Source of the DNA: AP-15 sp035538335
Lineage (GTDB): Bacteria; Pseudomonadota; Alphaproteobacteria; ATCC43930; CGMCC-115725
DNA length: 64,000 nt
Assembly: GCA_035538335.1 (NCBI GenBank)
Contig: DATLKN010000022.1
Span: 1 to 64,000, forward strand
Reading direction: 5' to 3'
Both the position numbers and the translations under genes were made by a program. This document shows positions 59,857 to 64,000 of this stretch, piece after piece (the first letter of the stretch is position 1; each line of letters opens with the position of its first letter). The notes beneath the pieces were generated by a model, which did not search any database, was not told the origin of the DNA, and saw only the letters and a program-made list of their open reading frames with translations.

Positions 59857-60566
59857 GCCGATCCCGGTATCCTCAGGTGATAGACGAAATAAATGACGAT
59901 CATCGCAACCGCTAGCGAAAACCACGTGATCGCATATTGCAGGTGATGGTTGGGCAGCTCGAGGCGGGTAAGCCCGCCCCTCGGCCAGCCGCCGGGGTTC
60001 GGGGTGGCGTCTGCGTCGATGTAGAATGGAACGGCATCCGCGAGCTTGTCGGCCCGGACCATCGCCTTGAGATCGAGCCAGAACCAGTAGTTCTCGGCCG
60101 GCCGGTTGTCGGGAACGAACCAGTTGGGTTTTGCCTTGGGCGCCACGCGCAGCAACCCGATCACGCGGACGGTTCCGGCAGGTTCCCCCTCGAGGCGTGT
60201 CCGGGGGTCCTTCAGGCGTTGCGGGACGAAGCCACGGTTGACGAAGACGATACGGCCGCTCTGTTCACGCAACGGCGTCAGCACGTGAAACCCAGAGTCG
60301 CCGTCGGATGAGGTCGCGGCGAGATGGATTTCCTTGTCGTTGAGGAACTCGCCAGTCACGACGACTCGATGGAACTGCATGCCGCGGGCCGCCGCGGCAC
60401 TGCGCGGCACGGGCACCGGCCTCGACGTCATCGCCGCATGACGCTCGGCGATGAGACCCTCCTTCCAGGCGAGCCGCCGGATCTGCCAAACACCAAGCGC
60501 GAAGCACAACAACACCAGCGGCACCGCCGTCACCGTCGGCCAAAACAGCGGGCGGAAGGGCGTCAT
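59853..60566 (-). CDS. SURF1 family cytochrome oxidase assembly protein
   Basis: SURF1 helps insert heme A into subunit I of cytochrome c oxidase. The 237-residue protein has an N-terminal membrane helix (TAVPLVLLCFALGVWQIRRL), a large periplasmic domain with VTGEFLNDKEIHL, VNRGFVPQ and NWFVPDNRPAENYWFWLD, and a C-terminal helix (NHHLQYAITWFSLAVAMIVIYFVYHLR). ATG 60566 lies one base after the DUF983 stop. It is part of the minus-strand cox cluster. Confidence 0.93.
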   Translation of the reverse strand: MTPFRPLFWPTVTAVPLVLLCFALGVWQIRRLAWKEGLIAERHAAMTSRPVPVPRSAAAARGMQFHRVVVTGEFLNDKEIHLAATSSDGDSGFHVLTPLREQSGRIVFVNRGFVPQRLKDPRTRLEGEPAGTVRVIGLLRVAPKAKPNWFVPDNRPAENYWFWLDLKAMVRADKLADAVPFYIDADATPNPGGWPRGGLTRLELPNHHLQYAITWFSLAVAMIVIYFVYHLRIPGSA

Positions 60567-60567
60567 C

Positions 60568-60957
60568 TCAGAGGGACGTCGAGGCTCCGAGCCGACGATG
60601 GCGGTACTGCAGCGCAATCAACCCTGACTTCAAAGGGCGCAACATCGCGATCGCGCCGCCTACGATCAGCGGCGTCCACAGCACCAGATGCACCCAAATC
60701 GGCGGCGAAAATTCTACCTCCACCACGGCGGCGAGGCCGACGACGATAAAGCCGAGCAGTAGGATGACGAAGACCGCCGGTCCATCGCCCGCATCCTCTG
60801 CCGAAAAATCCAGGGCGCAAACCGGACACACGGAACGCACCGTCAAAAGGCCCGTGAAGAGCGGCCCCTTGCCGCAGCGCGGACAGCGGCAGGCGAACGC
60901 CGCATAGACAACCGAAACGGCCGGCTCGCTGCTTCCTGTCTCGGTCAAACGGTTCAC
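60568..60957 (-). CDS. DUF983 family membrane protein with zinc-ribbon-type cysteines
   Basis: A 129-residue protein of the DUF983 family, common in alphaproteobacterial cox clusters. Two CxxC pairs (CPRCGKG and CPVCALDF) near the N-terminus form a likely zinc-ribbon. Two membrane helices follow (GPAVFVILLLGFIVVGLAAV, and about 92-108). The function is unknown; its location points to oxidase assembly. It lies 9 bases downstream of ctaE and one base before SURF1. Confidence 0.88.
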   Translation of the reverse strand: MNRLTETGSSEPAVSVVYAAFACRCPRCGKGPLFTGLLTVRSVCPVCALDFSAEDAGDGPAVFVILLLGFIVVGLAAVVEVEFSPPIWVHLVLWTPLIVGGAIAMLRPLKSGLIALQYRHRRLGASTSL

Positions 60958-60966
60958 CGCACTCGG

Positions 60967-61791
60967 CTAGGCATTCCAGCCGGCACCGCCATTCCCGCCG
61001 CCCCACCAATAGATGCAGACAAACAAGAAAAGCCAGACTACGTCGACGAAATGCCAGTACCACGACGCCGCCTCGAAACCGAAGTGATGGTCTGGCCTGA
61101 AGTGGCCGAGCCACGCGCGATATAGGCACACAGCCAGGAAGATCGTGCCGATGACCACGTGAAATCCGTGAAATCCGGTGGCCATGAAGAACGTCGAAGG
61201 ATAGATGCCGCCCTTGAAGCTGAAGGCCGCGTGGCTGTATTCGAAGGCTTGCACGGAGGTAAAGCAAAGGCCAAGGAAGACGGTGACCACTAAGCCCTGG
61301 AGGGTACCCTTGCGATTGCCCTCGATTAACGCATGGTGCGCCCACGTCACCGTCGTGCCGGACAGCAGCAGGATCAGCGTGTTGAGGAAGGGAAACGCGA
61401 ACGGGTCGAATGGATGGATGTTGGGCGGCGGCCAGACGCCGCCGATCGCCGGGCTCGGAAACAGGCTCGACGAGAAGAAGGCCCAGAAAAAGGCGGCGAA
61501 GAACATCACTTCGGAGGCGATGAACAGCGCCATGCCGTACCGCAGGCCGAGCTGCACGATCGGGGTATGATGGTGCTCGAAGGTCGCCTCGCGGACGACG
61601 TCGCGGAACCAGACGAACATGATGGCGAGCACCGCGACGACTCCGACGACCATCACGATCCAGCCGTAGCCATGCATGAACAGGACGGCGCCGGAAAACA
61701 GAATGCCGGCAGCCAGTGAGCCGAGAATCGGCCACGGGCTCGGATCGACCAAGTGATAGGGGTGCTTTGGCGCTGCGTGGGATTCGCTCAT
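60967..61791 (-). CDS. ctaE: Cytochrome c oxidase subunit III
   Basis: Subunit III of aa3-type cytochrome oxidase stabilises the catalytic subunits. The 274-residue protein has seven predicted membrane helices and family motifs PYHLVDPSPWPILGSL, FRDVVREATFEHHHT, GMALFIASEVMFFAAFFWAFF, HPFDPFAFPFLNTLILL and FHGFHVVIGTIFL. It begins MSESHAAPKHPYHLVDP. The ctaG gene that usually precedes it is absent; a 43-residue membrane protein gene lies there instead. Confidence 0.96.
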   Translation of the reverse strand: MSESHAAPKHPYHLVDPSPWPILGSLAAGILFSGAVLFMHGYGWIVMVVGVVAVLAIMFVWFRDVVREATFEHHHTPIVQLGLRYGMALFIASEVMFFAAFFWAFFSSSLFPSPAIGGVWPPPNIHPFDPFAFPFLNTLILLLSGTTVTWAHHALIEGNRKGTLQGLVVTVFLGLCFTSVQAFEYSHAAFSFKGGIYPSTFFMATGFHGFHVVIGTIFLAVCLYRAWLGHFRPDHHFGFEAASWYWHFVDVVWLFLFVCIYWWGGGNGGAGWNA

Positions 61792-61883
61792 GATCTCCGG
61801 TCTCGGTCGGTCAATTGACGAGCCTCAGGTTCGTCCGGGGAACCCGGCGGGAGTGGCATTCTCGGCAAGAGCCATGACACCTG

Positions 61884-62015
61884 TCACCCGTCCATTCGTA
61901 CGATCGTGATGGCGTAGAACAACAGCGCGAGCGCGGCCAGCACGACCAACAGCGCACGGTTGCGCGCGCGGATCGTCCGCTGACGTCTGCGCTCGAGGTC
62001 CACGACGCTCACCAC
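61884..62015 (-). CDS. Small CoxF-like single-helix protein between ctaB and ctaE
   Basis: A 43-residue frame starts GTG-GTG at 62015/62012, overlapping the ctaB stop as GTGA, and ends with TGA at 61884-61886. It begins SVVDLERRRQRTIRARNRA, rich in Arg, followed by one hydrophobic helix (LLVVLAALALLFYAITIV) and ends RMDG. This is the size and layout of the small protein (CoxF type) that lies in this position in alphaproteobacterial cox operons. It is too short for ordinary ORF calling. Start codon choice is uncertain. Confidence 0.65.
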   Translation of the reverse strand: MVSVVDLERRRQRTIRARNRALLVVLAALALLFYAITIVRMDG

Positions 62016-62926
62016 CAGCGACCCGCGCCTGCGGGATCGAGCAGCAGCAGGCTGAAGACCAGGAACAAATAGAGCAACGAGAAGGTGAACATCTCGCGCG
62101 CGCGGCGGTCGCCGTCGTCGCGGCAGACGCGGACCGCCTGCAGCGTGAAGACCGCGCTCAGGCCGAGGGCTGACACCGCATAGACCGGTCCCGCAATGCC
62201 GAGCAGCCAAGGCAACAGCGTTATCGGCCACAACAGCAAGGTGTACAACAGCATCTGCCGCTTGGTCTCGCGCACTCCGGCGACGACCGGCAGCATCGGC
62301 ACGCCGGCGGCCGCATAGTCATCGGCACGATAGAGCGACAGTGCCCAGAAATGTGGCGGAGTCCAAAAAAAGATAATGCCAAACAGGGCGATTGCCCCCC
62401 AGTCGATTTGCCCAGTGACAGCCACCCAACCGATCATTGGCGGAAAGGCCCCGGCCGCACCGCCAATGACAATATTCTGCGGCGTCCGCCGTTTGAGCCA
62501 GATCGTGTAGACGAAGACGTAAAAGAGGATCGTCAAAGCCAATAGCTCGGCGGCCACCAAGTTGACTGCGAGCCACATCGTCACGACCGCGCCGACGCCG
62601 AGCACGACGCCAAAGCCCAATGCGTCTCCCGGCGCCATCCGGCCTGCGGGCAGCGGCCGGCCCGCAGTGCGCCGCATGATGCGATCGATATCGCGATCGT
62701 ACCACATGTTTATCGCGCCCGCCGCCCCCGCCGCCACGGCAATACACAGCACCGCAACAATCGCGAGCACCGGGTGCAGATGGCCAGGCGCCAGCGCTAG
62801 GCCGACCACGCCGGTGAATACAACGAGCGACATCACGCGCGGTTTCAGTATCGCAACGTAATCTAATACCCGCGCGTCGCCTGACAATCCTACAATCGGC
62901 GATCGAACTTGCGAGATCTCGCTCAT
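62009..62926 (-). CDS. ctaB: Protoheme IX farnesyltransferase (heme O synthase)
   Basis: CtaB adds a farnesyl chain to heme B to make heme O. The 305-residue membrane protein has about nine helices and the prenyltransferase motif NMWYDRDIDRIMRRTAGRPL (D-x-x-x-D), the second conserved loop region DYAAAGVPMLPVVAGVRET and FFWTPPHFWALSLY. The stop codon overlaps the start of the small CoxF-like gene. Heme A synthase (ctaA) lies separately at 18717. Confidence 0.96.
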   Translation of the reverse strand: MSEISQVRSPIVGLSGDARVLDYVAILKPRVMSLVVFTGVVGLALAPGHLHPVLAIVAVLCIAVAAGAAGAINMWYDRDIDRIMRRTAGRPLPAGRMAPGDALGFGVVLGVGAVVTMWLAVNLVAAELLALTILFYVFVYTIWLKRRTPQNIVIGGAAGAFPPMIGWVAVTGQIDWGAIALFGIIFFWTPPHFWALSLYRADDYAAAGVPMLPVVAGVRETKRQMLLYTLLLWPITLLPWLLGIAGPVYAVSALGLSAVFTLQAVRVCRDDGDRRAREMFTFSLLYLFLVFSLLLLDPAGAGRWW

Positions 62927-62952
62927 TGCGTTACCGGCGCTCTCTCACGCAC

Positions 62953-64000
62953 TCAGGGTATAACAGGCAGCTCTTCGTAGGTGTGGAACGGAGGCGGCGA
63001 CGATACCTTCCACTCGAGCGTCGTTGCGCCCTCGCCCCAAGGGTTGGCTGCCACGCGGCGGCCGAAGAAGAAAGTATGGAAGACGATGAACACGAAAAAC
63101 ACCGTCGCTCCGGCCGAGATGTACGAACCTACTGAAGACACCAAATTCCACCCGGCATATGCGTCCGGATAATCGGGAATGCGGCGAGGCATGCCGGCGA
63201 GCCCGAGGAAATGCATAGGGAAAAACGTCAGATTGACGCCGATGAACGTCAGCCAAAAATGAATCTTCCCGAAGGTTTCATTGTACTGGCGACCCGACAT
63301 TTTGCCGAACCAATAATAAAAACCGGCGAAGAGCGAAAACACCGCGCCCAACGACAGAACGTAATGGAAATGGCCGACGACGTAGTAGGTATTGTGCAGG
63401 GCCATGTCGACCCCGGCGTTGGCAAGGACGACGCCGGTGACGCCGCCGATCGTAAACAGAAAGATGAAACCGATCGCCCACAGCATCGGCGTCTTGAACT
63501 CGATCGACCCGCCCCACATCGTGGCGATCCACGAAAAGATCTTGATGCCGGTCGGCACGGCAATAACCATCGTCGCGGCTGTGAAATAGGCGCGGGTATC
63601 GACGGAAATGCCGGTCGTGAACATGTGGTGCGCCCACACGACGAAGCCGATGACGCCGATGGAGACCATCGCATAGGCCATCCCGAGATAGCCGAAGATC
63701 GGCTTTTTCGAGAAGGTCGAGACGATCTGCGAGATCATCCCGAAGCCCGGCAGGATCATGATGTAGACTTCGGGATGCCCGAAGAACCAGAACAAATGCA
63801 GGAACAGCAACGGGTCGCCGCCGCCCGCGGGATTGAAAAAGGTCGTCCCGAAATTGCGGTCGGTCAAGAGCATCGTGATCGCGCCGGCGAGCACGGGCAG
63901 CGACAGCAAGAGGAGGAACGCGGTCACCAGGATCGACCACACGAAGAGCGGCATCTTGTGCAGCGTCATTCCCGGCGCGCGCATATTGAAAATCGTCGTA
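62953..64000 (-). CDS. ctaD: Cytochrome c oxidase subunit I (partial; 5' end outside the window)
   Basis: The C-terminal two-thirds of the catalytic subunit with heme a, heme a3 and CuB. The frame is open to the right edge, so the start lies beyond 64000. Visible motifs are the HPEVYIMILPGFGMISQ block with the CuB-ligand His and cross-linked Tyr, the two adjacent His residues in VWAHHMFTTGIS, FSWIATMWGG, the heme-ligand region NTYYVVGHFHYVLSLGAVF and MPRRIPDYPDAY. It is 26 bases upstream of ctaB. It is of the aa3 (A-type) class. Confidence 0.97.
   Translation of the reverse strand, partial: TTIFNMRAPGMTLHKMPLFVWSILVTAFLLLLSLPVLAGAITMLLTDRNFGTTFFNPAGGGDPLLFLHLFWFFGHPEVYIMILPGFGMISQIVSTFSKKPIFGYLGMAYAMVSIGVIGFVVWAHHMFTTGISVDTRAYFTAATMVIAVPTGIKIFSWIATMWGGSIEFKTPMLWAIGFIFLFTIGGVTGVVLANAGVDMALHNTYYVVGHFHYVLSLGAVFSLFAGFYYWFGKMSGRQYNETFGKIHFWLTFIGVNLTFFPMHFLGLAGMPRRIPDYPDAYAGWNLVSSVGSYISAGATVFFVFIVFHTFFFGRRVAANPWGEGATTLEWKVSSPPPFHTYEELPVIP

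Overview
The window is high-GC, densely coded chromosomal DNA from an alphaproteobacterium, possibly Rhodospirillales or Hyphomicrobiales; the order cannot be fixed from sequence alone. The evidence is the gene order mdh-sucC-sucD-odhA-odhB-lpdA beside xerC, a DUF484 gene and priA, the alphaproteobacterial Usg protein, and a ctaD-ctaB-ctaE-DUF983-SURF1 cytochrome oxidase cluster. No rRNA, tRNA or CRISPR array was seen.

Layout. 1-133: tail of a broken, possibly transposase-derived ORF. 160-5022: priA (-), then DUF484, xerC and two tandem Lin0512-family genes (+). 5026-13888: a six-gene TCA-cycle operon on the minus strand, with dispersed palindromic repeats in two of its gaps and one translated in frame inside odhB. 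13976-16474: a small accessory patch with a frameshifted isoprenylcysteine-methyltransferase-like gene, a DUF4160 plus DUF2442/HTH pair and an AT-richer orphan gene. 16517-20184: methylmalonyl-CoA mutase, heme A synthase, Usg. 20437-22814: a DegQ-type protease, a CbpA-type DnaJ protein and a CbpM-like modulator. 22817-27250: TerB-like protein, DinG-type helicase, pyrD. 27223-33638: a Crp/Fnr regulator divergent from a very large cyclase-ATPase-TPR protein, then an orphan 106-residue protein and a DyP peroxidase. 33688-40129: MetE-like protein, aquaporin, luciferase-like monooxygenase, MFS transporter, TenA, aldo/keto reductase. 40235-43720: two convergent peptidoglycan enzymes. 44052-49593: an ABC exporter, a glycoside-hydrolase/glycosyltransferase fusion and galE, a probable glycan synthesis and export locus. 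49714-55987: lipoprotein, HAD phosphatase, ABC1 kinase, acyl-CoA ligase, SDR, UDP-glucuronate decarboxylase. 56018-64000: egtD, egtB, an M32 carboxypeptidase and the cytochrome oxidase cluster, with ctaD running off the right edge.

How the genes fit together. The left third is core oxidative metabolism (TCA cycle, E3, methylmalonyl-CoA entry, heme A), and the right end supplies the terminal oxidase and its assembly factors. The middle holds signalling and stress genes and an envelope block. The most interesting points are: the GH-GT2 fusion with its exporter; a class III cyclase divergent from a Crp-like regulator; a duplicated luciferase-monooxygenase 5' end on both sides of the aquaporin; a palindromic repeat translated inside OdhB; two adjacent genes each explained by a one-base frameshift; and the absence of ctaG from its usual place in the cox cluster.
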